Assembly: GCF_003324565.1 (NCBI RefSeq)
Contig: NZ_QOLA01000006.1
Span: 310,001 to 374,000 of the forward strand
Origin: Streptomyces sp. SDr-06
GTDB taxonomy: Bacteria; Actinomycetota; Actinomycetes; Streptomycetales; Streptomycetaceae
Direction of reading: 5' to 3'
DNA length: 64,000 bases
In this document: positions 43,523-52,430 of the stretch, in pieces
Position numbering within the stretch: position 1 is the first letter of the stretch
Layout: each line of letters starts with the position of its first letter
Position numbers and translations under genes: made by a program
Notes under the pieces: generated by a model
What the model was told of the DNA's origin: nothing
The model's input: only the letters and a program-made list of their open reading frames with translations
Database searches by the model: none

Positions 43523-43778
43523 GCCACGTCTCGGACCATGTGGGCCGTGAATCCCTTCTCATGGCCGACCGGCCGGAGTGTGATGTGCGTCTCGCATGTC
43601 AACCCGGCGCCCGCTCCCGGGCGTAGACGTGTCAAAGGACCGACCATGCGAGGAGCCGTTGTTGACCGAGGAGAAGTTCGCCGTCCGCCACACCCACTCG
43701 GTCCGCCGGCCCACCGGACAGCCGATCGCCGCCATCGTCCGACCCCGGACGCAGCTGACCGCCGACCAGGAAAGACCC

Positions 43779-45026
43779 ATGAACGCCTCGACCCCCACGG
43801 CCGTCAGCCCCCGTCGAATACCGGCGCGAGCCCAACCCGATGCTCCCCATACCTCGCCCCCGTCGCCCGAGGTTCCCGGCAGCCGTCTGCGGAGGCAGGG
43901 CTCCTCGCCGCGCACAGTCTGGAACGCGACGTGGCCCGCGCTGGCGATCTACGGTGCGTCCGCCGTCCTCCACCTCGTCCTGCTGGCGGTCATGAGCCCA
44001 GCGGACGGTCCGGGCGTCCACGCCAAGCTGCTCTCGTGGGACGGCAGTCTCTACCGGGACATCGCCCAGGACGGCTACCCCGACAGCTTCGCCCACACCC
44101 CCAGCGGCGAACTGACCGGCAACAACCTGGCCTTCTTTCCCGCCTATCCGGCTCTCATCCGCATCGTCCACACCCTGACGGGACTCGGCTACGACACCGC
44201 CGCCATAGTCGCCGCCCACCTCTCGATGATCGCCGCGCTGGTAGCCGTGCACCACCTCCTGTGCCGGACCCACGACCGCCGGACGGCCACCGTCGCCGCC
44301 GTCCTGCTGGCCTGCGCCCAACCCATGGCCCTGGCCTTCTTCATGGCTTACAGCGAGTCCCTGTTCCTGGCGCTGGCCGCCGCCACGCTGCTGGCGGCAC
44401 ACCGTGAGGCATGGCTCACCGCCGGGTTCCTCGCCCTGCTCGCCGGGCTGACCCGGCCCGCCGCCGCGGCCGTGGCCCTAGCCCTGGGCGTGGCCGTCCT
44501 GCTGCACCTCGTGCGCGAACGCCGCCTGCTCTGGCGGCCGATCACCGCCGTCGCCCTGGCCTGTGCCGGAACCCCTGCCTACCTGGCGTGGGTCGGACAG
44601 CGCCTCCACCAGCCGAACGCCTGGTTCGCGATACAGCAAGCCGGCTGGGACACCCGCTGGGACAACGGCAGGGCGTTCTGGGACTTCCTCGGCGACACCT
44701 TCACCGACGCCGACGGCTGGGTCCCCGTCAGCACCGCGGTCCTGCTTCTCGCCCTCATCGTCGCCACCGCCCTCGCCTGGCGGCGCGGCACCTGGCCGCC
44801 GCTCCTGGTCTACGGCACCGGGATCCTCGTGCTCACCCTCGCCCAGAGCAACTACTACCACTGCAAACTGCGCCTGGTGGTCCCCGCTCTGGTCTTCCTC
44901 ATCCCCCTCGCCCGGGCACTCGGCCGCACTCATGCGCGTACCGCGGCCATCGTCTTGTCGGCCGCCTCGCTGTTCGGCTGCTGGTACGGCGCCTACATGC
45001 TCACCACCTGGCACTACGCCATCTGA
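43779..45026 (+). CDS. GT-C mannosyltransferase-like membrane protein (PIG-V type)
   Basis: 415 residues, a Pro/Ser-rich N-terminus followed by at least eight hydrophobic helices. WDGSLYRDIAQDGYPD has the conserved WDG/YxxIA motif of PIG-V-like mannosyltransferases, and NNLAFFPAYPALIR the second catalytic-loop motif. The C-terminus YYHCKLRLVVPALVFLIPLA is also typical. It probably transfers a sugar from a polyprenyl phosphate at the membrane; the acceptor is unknown. ATG 43779 with AGGAAAG upstream. Confidence 0.82.
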   Translation: MNASTPTAVSPRRIPARAQPDAPHTSPPSPEVPGSRLRRQGSSPRTVWNATWPALAIYGASAVLHLVLLAVMSPADGPGVHAKLLSWDGSLYRDIAQDGYPDSFAHTPSGELTGNNLAFFPAYPALIRIVHTLTGLGYDTAAIVAAHLSMIAALVAVHHLLCRTHDRRTATVAAVLLACAQPMALAFFMAYSESLFLALAAATLLAAHREAWLTAGFLALLAGLTRPAAAAVALALGVAVLLHLVRERRLLWRPITAVALACAGTPAYLAWVGQRLHQPNAWFAIQQAGWDTRWDNGRAFWDFLGDTFTDADGWVPVSTAVLLLALIVATALAWRRGTWPPLLVYGTGILVLTLAQSNYYHCKLRLVVPALVFLIPLARALGRTHARTAAIVLSAASLFGCWYGAYMLTTWHYAI

Positions 45027-45117
45027 CCATCCCGGTCCCCGCGGCCGCGGGGCAGGTCGGAGCGGAGGGCACCCGGCGGCCCGGTGGGTGTACGGGCCGC
45101 GGGGCGTCCTCGATGGG

Positions 45118-45684
45118 TCAGCTCAGGCCGACGGCGGCCAGCGCCGTGGTCCAGTCGGAGGCGATCGCGCTGCGGGCGGCGTCGAGGGTGACCTGGTGGT
45201 TGCAGACCGCCGTCTTGAGCTTGTTCTCGACGGTGTCCTTGTTGCCCGCGGTCTTGCCGCCGGTGCTGTACCGCGGCTCGGGCCACAGGTTCTTCGGGTC
45301 GCGCGGCGCACCGCCCAGCTCCAGCGGAACGAGGTGGTCCTCCTCGTAGTCGGCCGTGCTGGTGTCGCTGTAGCCGTACGCGGCGATCTGCTGGACCTTC
45401 AGCGGGTTGGTGTAGCTGGTGGGCGGGCGCACCGTCGACGTCCAGCCCGACACACAGATCGTCGAACCGATCGTGGACTGGGTCACGGAAGGGTTGTACG
45501 CGCCGGGCTGGCAGACCGGGTCGGGCAGCGGCAGGAACGACTGCGAACAGGACGACGTGACGCCCGCCGGGGCGGCGGAAACGACGGCGGGGGCGGCGTG
45601 GGCGCTGCCCGTGCCGAGGAACAGAGCGCCGGAGGCGAGGGTGAACGCGCCCAGGGTGGGGGCGATTCGGCGTATCGCGGACAT
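45118..45684 (-). CDS. Secreted HNH-like (His-Me finger) putative nuclease A
   Basis: 188 residues with a signal peptide (cleavage after GSAHA). YEEDHLVPLELGGAPRDPKN followed by LWPEPR is the DH...N pattern of HNH/His-Me finger nucleases. Cys pairs (SSCSQSFLP, DPVCQPGAY, STICVSG, AVCNHQ) suggest disulfides in the mature protein. C-terminal ARSAIASDWTTALAAVGLS is shared with the divergent paralogue at 45975. Predicted extracellular. ATG 45684 after GGAG. Nuclease activity is inferred from motif only. Confidence 0.75.
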   Translation of the reverse strand: MSAIRRIAPTLGAFTLASGALFLGTGSAHAAPAVVSAAPAGVTSSCSQSFLPLPDPVCQPGAYNPSVTQSTIGSTICVSGWTSTVRPPTSYTNPLKVQQIAAYGYSDTSTADYEEDHLVPLELGGAPRDPKNLWPEPRYSTGGKTAGNKDTVENKLKTAVCNHQVTLDAARSAIASDWTTALAAVGLS

Positions 45685-45974
45685 GTGGGGGTCTCCGTCG
45701 AATTCAGGCCCGGCCGGGATCCGCCGGGCGACTGACGGCATGACACCACCCCCGGGGTCTATGCGAGTAGAACCGTGAGGTAAACAGTGAGCGACCTGCG
45801 CGATCCTTGCCTGCCCTTGGGACAGGCATGACCGGAGCTTCAAGCCATTTTGGTGGTACCGGTCCCTGCCATCCCTCGTTCGAGCCAACTCCCCCACACG
45901 AAAGGCGACTTGACGACATTATGGGTAGAAACGCTGCGACATCGCCCAGCACCGCCGCCCAGCCGGGAGCCGCC

Positions 45975-46670
45975 GTGACCATGCGCCGTTGTCCGAGTCT
46001 CGCCACCACCGCCATCGCCACCTGCCTGATCGCCGCCGCCCTCACCAGCTGCTCCGGCGGCAAGGGCGCCTCCGACACCAAGCACCCCAAAACACCCGCC
46101 GCGAGCCAATCCGCCGGCGCCACTTCCGCGCCACCGGCGCCCGGTGCGCCGGGCGCCCTGGCATACGGTCCTGGACCGCAGGCCAAGTACACGGTGGCGG
46201 CCCAGCCATCGCCCGGGACGTGCCACTACCGCTACACCGCCGACAAGCAGCCCCTGCCGGACCCGAAGTGCACCCCGGGGGCCCTCAACCCGAAGGTCAC
46301 CCAGGAGAACCTGGCCTCCACGGTCTGCAAGTCCGGTTACACCGGCACCATCCGGCCGCCCGTGTCCGTCACCGGCCCCGAGAAGACCGCGAACGCCCGC
46401 TCGTACGACTACACCGGTGCCTTGGGCGACGGCGAGTACGACCACCTCGTCTCGCTCGTCCTCGGCGGCGACCCGGACGACCCCCGCAACCTGTGGGTAG
46501 AACCGCCGTCGCCCGACCACAAGCCCGGGGGCGGCCCCAACAACCCCAAGGACACCGTCGAATCGAAGCTGTCCAAGGCCGTGTGCTCCGGAAAGGTGCA
46601 GCTGAAAGCCGCCCAGAGCGCCATCGCCACCGACTGGACCACCGCACTGGCCAAGCTCGGCATCTCCTGA
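45975..46670 (+). CDS. Lipoprotein HNH-like putative nuclease B
   Basis: 231 residues. MRRCPSLATTAIATCLIAAA, LTSC is a lipobox, so membrane-anchored outside, followed by a long Pro/Ala/Ser linker. The core CHYRYTADKQPLPDPKCTPG, ALNPKVTQENLASTVCKSGY, GEYDHLVSLVLGGDPDDPRN with LWVEPP matches nuclease A nearly throughout, and the C-terminus AQSAIATDWTTALAKLGIS is shared. The start is GTG 45975 with GGGAG 5 bp upstream; ATG 45981 is possible. Anchored and soluble versions of the same enzyme lie back to back. Confidence 0.75.
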   Translation: MTMRRCPSLATTAIATCLIAAALTSCSGGKGASDTKHPKTPAASQSAGATSAPPAPGAPGALAYGPGPQAKYTVAAQPSPGTCHYRYTADKQPLPDPKCTPGALNPKVTQENLASTVCKSGYTGTIRPPVSVTGPEKTANARSYDYTGALGDGEYDHLVSLVLGGDPDDPRNLWVEPPSPDHKPGGGPNNPKDTVESKLSKAVCSGKVQLKAAQSAIATDWTTALAKLGIS

Positions 46671-46732
46671 GCGGCCCGTCTCAACCGGCTCGATCTGGGA
46701 GCCGGCGGCCCTGTAGCGGTATTGAGACTGCC

Positions 46733-46785
46733 CACGCGACCGACAAGACCCACGCCCCGCAGGCGGGGGTCTTGTCGGTCGCGTG
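46733..46785. terminator. Perfect 19-bp hairpin terminator
   Basis: CACGCGACCGACAAGACCC (46733-46751) pairs exactly with 46767-46785; the 15-nt loop can fold a further CGCC/GGCG stem. Ends the nuclease B transcript. Confidence 0.9.
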
Positions 46786-46886
46786 TCGGTGGTGCGCTGC
46801 CGCTGTCGGCCGGATGTCGGTGGCATGCGGCACCTTGGGAGAGGTCCGGCCGGGTGATCCGGCCGGGGTTAGGGAAGGGACCTCTC

Positions 46887-48404
46887 TTGTTTGACGTAGC
46901 GATCGCGGGCGCCGGCCCGGTCGGTCTGTTCCTCGCCTGTGAGCTCGGCCTCGCGGGCTGCTCTGTCCTGGTGCTCGAACGGGAGCCGGACGCCCACTCC
47001 CCGTTCAAGGCGAAACCCCTCGGCCTGCGGGGCCTGTCCAACGCTTCGGTCGAGGCGTTCTACCGCCGCGGGATGCTGCGCGAGCTGCTGACGGCGTCGG
47101 GCGCCCCCGAGTTACCCGCCGCGGACACCGAGGCGCACGAGCCGTCGCCCCCGCGCGCGGTGGGCCACTTCGCGGGCATGGTGCTCGACCCGGCCCAGCT
47201 CGACACGGCCGCCCTGGCGTACCGGCTGCCCAGCCCGGTGCCGGGGAGCATGCCCACCTACCTCGACGCGGTCGAGCGCGTGCTGTCCGAACGGGCCGAC
47301 AAGCTCGGCGTCGAGATCAGGCGCGGCGCCGCCGTCTCGGCCGTCACGCAGGACGCTGAGAGCGTGACCCTGAGGGCTGGCGAGCACGAGTACACGGCGC
47401 GCTGGGCGGTGGGCTGCGACGGTGGACGCAGCGCCGTGCGCAAGGCCGCGGGATTCGCGTTCGTCGGCACCGAACCGCAGTTCACCGGGTACGCCCTGCA
47501 CGCCACCCTCGCCGATCCCGAGAAGCTGAGCCCCGGGTTCAACCTGACGCCGACGGGCCTGGTCCTCCAGCCCTCGGAAGGGCACCTGGCCATGACGGAC
47601 TTCGACGGCGGAGCCTTCGACCGCTCGCGGGAGCCGACCCGCGAGCATCTCCAGGCAGTCCTGCGCCGGGTGTCCGGCACGGACGTGATGCTGAGCGAGG
47701 TCCATCGCGTCTCGACCTTCACCGACCGGGCGATGCAGACGACGACGTATGGGCGAGGACGCGTGCTGCTCGCGGGCGACGCCGCCCACATCCACTCACC
47801 CCTCGGCGGCCAGGGCCTCAACACCGGTATCGGCGACGCCATGAACCTGGGGTGGAAGCTCGCGGCCACCGTGCACGGCCGTGCGCCGGACGGCCTTCTC
47901 GACACGTACACCAGCGAGCGCCATCCGGTCGGCGCGCGGGTGCTCGACTGGTCACGCGCCCAAGTGGCGGCCATGCGGCCGGACCCGCATTCCCAGGCAC
48001 TCCAGGCGGTGGTGCGCGACCTGCTCGGGACCCGGGACGGAACGACCTACGTGTTCCAGCGGCTGTCAGGTGCCTCGATCCGCTACGACCTGGGCAGCGA
48101 CCATCCCCTGATGGGCCGCAGCGCACCGGACTTCCGCTTCGAGGACGGCACACGCCTCGGCGACCTGATGGGGGACGGACAGGGCGTGCTGCTCGATTTC
48201 AGCGCCGACCAACGTTTGCAAGGTCCAGCGCGCGGTTTTGCGAACCGCATCCGCTACGCGGCGGGCGCCGCAAGGAACGACCTCGGACTCACCGCCGTCC
48301 TGGTCCGGCCCGACGGCACGGTGATCTGGGCAGGCGAACACGCCCCTGATGCCGAGGCGTTCGAGCAGGCCGCCACCTACTGGTTCGGGGCCCCGCGCGC
48401 ATGA
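46887..48404 (+). CDS. FAD-dependent aromatic monooxygenase
   Basis: 505 residues. VAIAGAGPVGLFLACELGLA (GxGxxG), the DG motif in VGCDGGRSAVRKAAG, and GDAAHIHSPLGGQGLNTGIG (GD motif) define a class A flavoprotein hydroxylase, with the C-terminal thioredoxin-like domain of the PgaE/RdmE or rifampicin monooxygenase group. Uses NAD(P)H and O2 on an aromatic substrate. Start TTG 46887 has AGGGAAGGGA 6 bp upstream. Overlaps the SGNH gene by 4 bp (ATGA), so they form an operon. Confidence 0.92.
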   Translation: MFDVAIAGAGPVGLFLACELGLAGCSVLVLEREPDAHSPFKAKPLGLRGLSNASVEAFYRRGMLRELLTASGAPELPAADTEAHEPSPPRAVGHFAGMVLDPAQLDTAALAYRLPSPVPGSMPTYLDAVERVLSERADKLGVEIRRGAAVSAVTQDAESVTLRAGEHEYTARWAVGCDGGRSAVRKAAGFAFVGTEPQFTGYALHATLADPEKLSPGFNLTPTGLVLQPSEGHLAMTDFDGGAFDRSREPTREHLQAVLRRVSGTDVMLSEVHRVSTFTDRAMQTTTYGRGRVLLAGDAAHIHSPLGGQGLNTGIGDAMNLGWKLAATVHGRAPDGLLDTYTSERHPVGARVLDWSRAQVAAMRPDPHSQALQAVVRDLLGTRDGTTYVFQRLSGASIRYDLGSDHPLMGRSAPDFRFEDGTRLGDLMGDGQGVLLDFSADQRLQGPARGFANRIRYAAGAARNDLGLTAVLVRPDGTVIWAGEHAPDAEAFEQAATYWFGAPRA

Positions 48405-49062
48405 CCATCACTGTCCGACCGGGAAGCACCGTGTTGTTCACCGGCGACTCGATCACCGACTGCCGGCGACGGGAGAGCGAGGGCGGCCTCGGGCTCGGCT
48501 ATCCGCTGAGGATCGCGGGCAAATGGGGCCCGCACCACCTGGACCGCCCCGTCACCTGGCTCAACACCGCGATCGCGGGCCACAAGGTGATGGATCTGGA
48601 AGCCCGTTGGAAAACCGACGTACTCGTCGTGCGCCCCGATGTGCTGTCGATCCTGGTCGGCGTCAACGACATGGGCCGGCACATCATGGACCCCGACGGC
48701 TACGTGATTCCCACCGAGACTTCGCGGCCGGGTACGACCGGCTCCTCGCGCCTCTGGCCGCGGCAGGCACCCAGCTGATCCTCATCGAGCCGTTCCTCCT
48801 CCCGATCAGTGGCACCGTCATGGCGGGCGACACACCCGTGGACGAGGAGGTCCGCAAGGAATGGCGGGCCGATCTCGACCCGAAGATCCAGGTCGTCCGC
48901 GAGCTCGCACACACCTATGGGGCGCATCTGCTCGCCGCGGACGGCATGTTCGCCTCGCTCGCCGCGCGCACCGGGGCGGCGCACTGGTCTACGGACGGCG
49001 TACACCCGACACCGGCCGGCCACGCCGCACTCGGGGCGGCCTGGCTGCGCCTGGTCGCCTGA
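48401..49062 (+). pseudogene. SGNH/GDSL hydrolase, interrupted by one-base frameshift
   Basis: First frame: MTITVRPGSTVLFTGDSITD (block I Ser), HKVMDLEARWKTDVLVVRPD, SILVGVNDMGRH (block III Asn), ending at about GYVIPTE. Then AAGYDRLLAPLAAAGTQLIL, then IEPFLLPISG and WSTDGVHPTPAGHAAL (Asp and His of block V) continue in another frame. Inserting one G at 48718 (GAG-GAC) restores a 220-residue, complete enzyme. Deacetylates or de-esterifies small esters or carbohydrates in related proteins. Could be a sequencing error or a real mutation. Confidence 0.88.
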
Positions 49063-49109
49063 CCCGGCCCCCGACACAGACCCGGCCCCCCTGCCCGAGG
49101 AACCCCACC

Positions 49110-49156
49110 TCGCGGACTGCACGGCCATCCTCAGCCGGTGACCGCGCAGTCCGCGA
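49110..49156 (+). terminator. Hairpin after SGNH gene
   Basis: TCGCGGACTGC (49110-49120) pairs with 49146-49156, loop 25 nt. Long loop, weaker evidence. Confidence 0.45.
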
Positions 49157-49310
49157 CCGTCCGCGGCTGGTTTCGCTGCTCTGTATCAGGATGCGGCGAC
49201 TGCACATGACACAGGTACCAGCGGCGACATGCTCAACTGCCTTATGGGCCTTGTGATTTGACGTACCGGCCGGTTAGCCTCACCTTTCGGCAGAGTGACG
49301 GGGCGAGACC

Positions 49311-49832
49311 ATGGTCGATACGCCGACGGGCAGCGGCGGGGACGGCAAGTGGCTGATAGGGGCCGTCGGCACTGCGCTGGCTGTCGCCGCCTTCTTCGGC
49401 ATACACAACTTCTCGGAGCTCAGGGACTGGGCCAACGGCACCAGCCACACGGGCAGCACGTCGCAGCCGGCCCCCTCCGCCTCGGCGACGGCCAGCTGCT
49501 CCACCATCTCGATCTTCTGCGGCAAAGTGTATTTCTCTCAGGTAGGAATGCCCCAGTTCGAAGGGCCGTGCAACAGCAGTGGCAACGGCGGATGTCCCGT
49601 GTCCCGCGTCGTCACCAACAAAGGCACCGAGACCGGCGGGGCAACGGTGGAGTTTGTCCTCTCCAAGCAGGGCGACGCGTCCGCAACCGGGTCGACTGGA
49701 AGCGTCGGAAGCTGCACAGCGATCGTCCCATCGACCCCCAAGGGCGGCTCGGTGACCGCTAGGTGCACTATCAACACCTCGTACAAGGGCGGCGTTACGT
49801 TGCGCAGCACCGTCAACAATCCCACTGGTTGA
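49311..49832 (+). CDS. Membrane-anchored hypothetical protein (173 aa)
   Basis: N-terminal DGKWLIGAVGTALAVAAFFG is a single transmembrane segment, then a Ser/Thr/Pro-rich linker (TSHTGSTSQPAPSASATASC) and a Cys-rich domain with CSTISIFCGKVYFS, CNSSGNGGCPVS, SCTAIVP and CTINTSYKGG (even number of Cys, probable disulfides). No charged catalytic signature. Codon use is less GC3-rich than its neighbours. Function unknown; the outside domain looks like a beta-rich immunoglobulin-type fold. Confidence 0.65.
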   Translation: MVDTPTGSGGDGKWLIGAVGTALAVAAFFGIHNFSELRDWANGTSHTGSTSQPAPSASATASCSTISIFCGKVYFSQVGMPQFEGPCNSSGNGGCPVSRVVTNKGTETGGATVEFVLSKQGDASATGSTGSVGSCTAIVPSTPKGGSVTARCTINTSYKGGVTLRSTVNNPTG

Positions 49833-50016
49833 CCACCTGTCCCCGACGCCCGAGTCGGTCACTCCAACCCCCGCCGCAGCGCTGCCCGTTGCGTCGGCTC
49901 CGAGCGTCGATCCTGCGGCCGTCCAGCGGGTGACCTAGGCGGAGCAGGCCGCGCAGCGCACGGCGGCCGAGCAAAGCCGCCATCCTGCGGCAGGGGCCCG
50001 GCCTGGCCGATCCCGT

Positions 50017-50241
50017 TTACGGGCCACTGTTGCCAGCTCCTCCAAGGAGTCCGAGCGCGGTGAGAACGGTGACGGAGAGCGTCATCCAGAGAATGAATGC
50101 GCCCCCGCCGTAGAGCACTGAGCCCGCGATGCTCGTTCCGGTCGCACAACTCAGCACGCCGGCGACCACGGCGACAAGGCTGGAAGACACCAGCGCCAGG
50201 AGAAGGAAGAGCACCTGCGCGGCGAAGGGGGAGAGTTTCAC
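50017..50241 (-). CDS. Small membrane protein (74 aa)
   Basis: GTG 50241. Two to three hydrophobic segments: FAAQVLFLLLALVSSSLVAV, AGVLSC, SVLYGGGAFILWMTLSVTVL, TALGLLGGAG. No known family. The Shine-Dalgarno (AAAGGG) is somewhat far upstream. Real because hydrophobic codon use is consistent over the whole frame. Confidence 0.55.
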   Translation of the reverse strand: MKLSPFAAQVLFLLLALVSSSLVAVVAGVLSCATGTSIAGSVLYGGGAFILWMTLSVTVLTALGLLGGAGNSGP

Positions 50242-50854
50242 CGGTCCGAATCCCTTTCGAAAGGGTGGCCGAACCGATGGCAGGGGTCACCTCAGCTCGG
50301 CCACATGGATGTGGCCTTACTGAGGCTTTGGACGCATCAAAGCGCTCGTTACTACAACTCGCCGCCGGTGCCCCCTTGCGTCCACCGATCGGGGGAGCTC
50401 CGCCAGGAAGGCCTCTTGGGACGGTCCTCGTTGCCGTCGCCCTGCCTGACTTCCGCGTGCGAGACACCCCGCCTCGCATGCACGAGCGTAGCGCTCTCAA
50501 CCTCGTGATCGCCATGGCCAGTTCCGATGGTTCCGATAGTGAGGTGCTCTCTGGCAGCTCCCGCATACCGCGCCTTGTTCTGTGAGGGCACCTCGCCAGC
50601 GACGCGTCCCCGCGACGGTCGGTACGGCCCGATCCTCCCCGTCCCCGTGACGGACGCCGATTCGTACAACGGCGGCGCAGTCGCTAAGGTGCCAGGTCAC
50701 GACCGCTCCCCGTTCGATCCACGGGCCGGTCAGGGCTCTGCCGCGGTGGTGGCACCTCCACGACCGCTGTGCCGACCTCTGCCTGCCCGGCCCGGGACAC
50801 CGGGGCGGTCTCACGGCGGGGCAGTGGGCCCGGCCGACGGGTCAGGAGGAACGA
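50242..50854. other. 600-bp region without recognisable gene
   Basis: Frames here have weak GC3 bias and no known motif. Also 49833-50016 shows a Pro/Ala-rich frame (VTPTPAAALPVASAPSVDPA) broken by a TAG, which could be a relic. I see no transposase remnants. The promoter of guaB-like gene should be within 200 bp of 50855. Confidence 0.4.
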
Positions 50855-52351
50855 GTGGCACAGCTCATCGCCGAGGTCTCACGGACGTTCAACGAGTTTC
50901 TGCTGCTGCCGAACCGAACCAGGACCGACTGCTCGCCCGCGACGGTCGAACTGCGCACGCCCCTGGTGCGGCACCTCGTGGGCGAGCCGTCGGCGATCGA
51001 GCTGCAGACCCCGTTCACGTCCGCCATCATGCAGGCGGTCAGCACACCGGAACTCGCGATCGCGCTCGCCCGCAACGGCGGGCTGAGCTTCCTGCACCAC
51101 AACCAGCCGATCCAGGACCAGGTCGCCGCGGTCCGCCAAGTGAAGAACTTCAAGGCCGGTTTCGTCACCAGTGACACGAACGTCCGGCCCGACGACAGCC
51201 TGGGCGCCCTGGTCGACGTCATGCGTCGCACGGGCCACAGCACCGCCGCGGTCACCCATGACGGAACCGCCACGGGCCGCCTGCTTGGCCTCGTGACCTC
51301 CCGCGACTTCCACCCGCAGCGCCACGGCCTGGACGGGCCGGTCAGCGGCCGGATGACCGCCGTCACCGAACTGGCCCACGCGGGACCCGACATCACGCTG
51401 TCGGAGGCCAACGCACGGCTGTGGGACGAGCGGTTGGACTGCCTCCCGGTGCTGGATGGCGAGGGACACCTGCAGCATCTGGTGTTCCGTTCCGACTACA
51501 CCGACAACAAGCGCTTCCCGCACCAGCTCGTGGACGCCGCCAAGCGCCTGCGGGTGGGTGCGGGCATCAACACCCACGACTACGAGGAGCGCGTCCCGGC
51601 CCTGCTGGCGGCGGGCGTGGACGCGCTGTGCTTCGACTCGTCCGACGGGTACAGCGACTGGCAGGCGCAAGCCCTGAGTTGGGTGAAGAAGCACCATCCC
51701 GAGATCCCCGTCGGCGGGGGCAACGTGGTCGACGGCGAGGCGTTCACCTTCCTCGCCGAGGCGGGAGCCGATTTCGTCAAGGTCGGTGTGGGCGGCGGCT
51801 CCATCTGCATCACCCGCGACCAGAAGGGCATCGGCCGCGGCCAGGCCAGTGCCGTGCTCGACGTCGCGGCGGCCCGCGACGCCTTCCGCGAACGCACCGG
51901 CGAGTACGTGCCGATCTGCTCCGACGGCGGGCTCGTGCACGACTACCACGTGGCGCTGGCACTGGCGATGGGGGCCGACTTCGTCATGATGGGCCGCTAC
52001 TTCGCCCGCTTCGACCAGGCGGCCGGCGCCAAGCTGCCCACCCGCGACGGCTTCGTGAAGGAGTACTGGGGCGAGGGCTCGAACCGGGCCCGCAACTGGC
52101 AGCGCTACGGCCAGGGCGGTCAGGGGCTGGTCTTCGAGGAGGGCGTGGACGGCTACGTGCCCTATGCGGGAGACCTCGACGAAGGGCTGGCCCTCACCGT
52201 CACCAAGCTCAAGACCACCATGGTCTCCTGCGGTTCCGCCAGCCTGGCGGAGTTCCAGTCCACGGCCCGCCTGACGCTCGTCTCGGACCAGAGCTTCCAG
52301 GAGAGCCACGCCAACGTCACCCTGCGGGACACCCCGGCGACGGCCACCTGA
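50855..52351 (+). CDS. guaB: IMP dehydrogenase, protozoan (Tritrichomonas)-like type
   Basis: 498 residues with two CBS domains (~115-215) in a TIM barrel. The catalytic loop GGGSICITRDQKGIGRGQAS puts nucleophile Cys318 in the form otherwise known from Tritrichomonas foetus IMPDH, rather than GPGSICTTR. KEYWGEGSNRARNWQRYGQG gives the flap Arg417-Tyr418 dyad, one off the T. foetus numbering. Converts IMP to XMP with NAD. GTG 50855 has AGGAGG 6 bp upstream. Streptomyces have a standard guaB as well, so this is probably a second enzyme; it might replace it under inhibitor stress, which is inference. Confidence 0.92.
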   Translation: MAQLIAEVSRTFNEFLLLPNRTRTDCSPATVELRTPLVRHLVGEPSAIELQTPFTSAIMQAVSTPELAIALARNGGLSFLHHNQPIQDQVAAVRQVKNFKAGFVTSDTNVRPDDSLGALVDVMRRTGHSTAAVTHDGTATGRLLGLVTSRDFHPQRHGLDGPVSGRMTAVTELAHAGPDITLSEANARLWDERLDCLPVLDGEGHLQHLVFRSDYTDNKRFPHQLVDAAKRLRVGAGINTHDYEERVPALLAAGVDALCFDSSDGYSDWQAQALSWVKKHHPEIPVGGGNVVDGEAFTFLAEAGADFVKVGVGGGSICITRDQKGIGRGQASAVLDVAAARDAFRERTGEYVPICSDGGLVHDYHVALALAMGADFVMMGRYFARFDQAAGAKLPTRDGFVKEYWGEGSNRARNWQRYGQGGQGLVFEEGVDGYVPYAGDLDEGLALTVTKLKTTMVSCGSASLAEFQSTARLTLVSDQSFQESHANVTLRDTPATAT

Positions 52352-52405
52352 CGCCCGCCGGGGTCCGCGGGCGAGGGGGTTGCCGCACCCGGCGACGGCC
52401 CCCTC
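52352..52405. terminator. Composite hairpin between convergent genes
   Basis: CGCCCGC (52352-52358) with GCGGGCG (52367-52373), followed by GAGGGGG (52373-52379) with CCCCCTC (52399-52405). Lies between the IMPDH and SDR stops. Confidence 0.55.
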
Positions 52406-52430
52406 CCACCCGGGCGAGAGGTGCCCGTCC

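Noticed and set aside
42983..43562. Minus-strand frames opposite the 43157 open frame
   Set aside because: No recognisable protein and poor codon bias; neither strand is convincing.
50097..50585. Plus-strand frame of about 160 codons next to the small membrane protein
   Set aside because: No Shine-Dalgarno, weak GC3 bias, no motif; overlaps the better supported minus gene.
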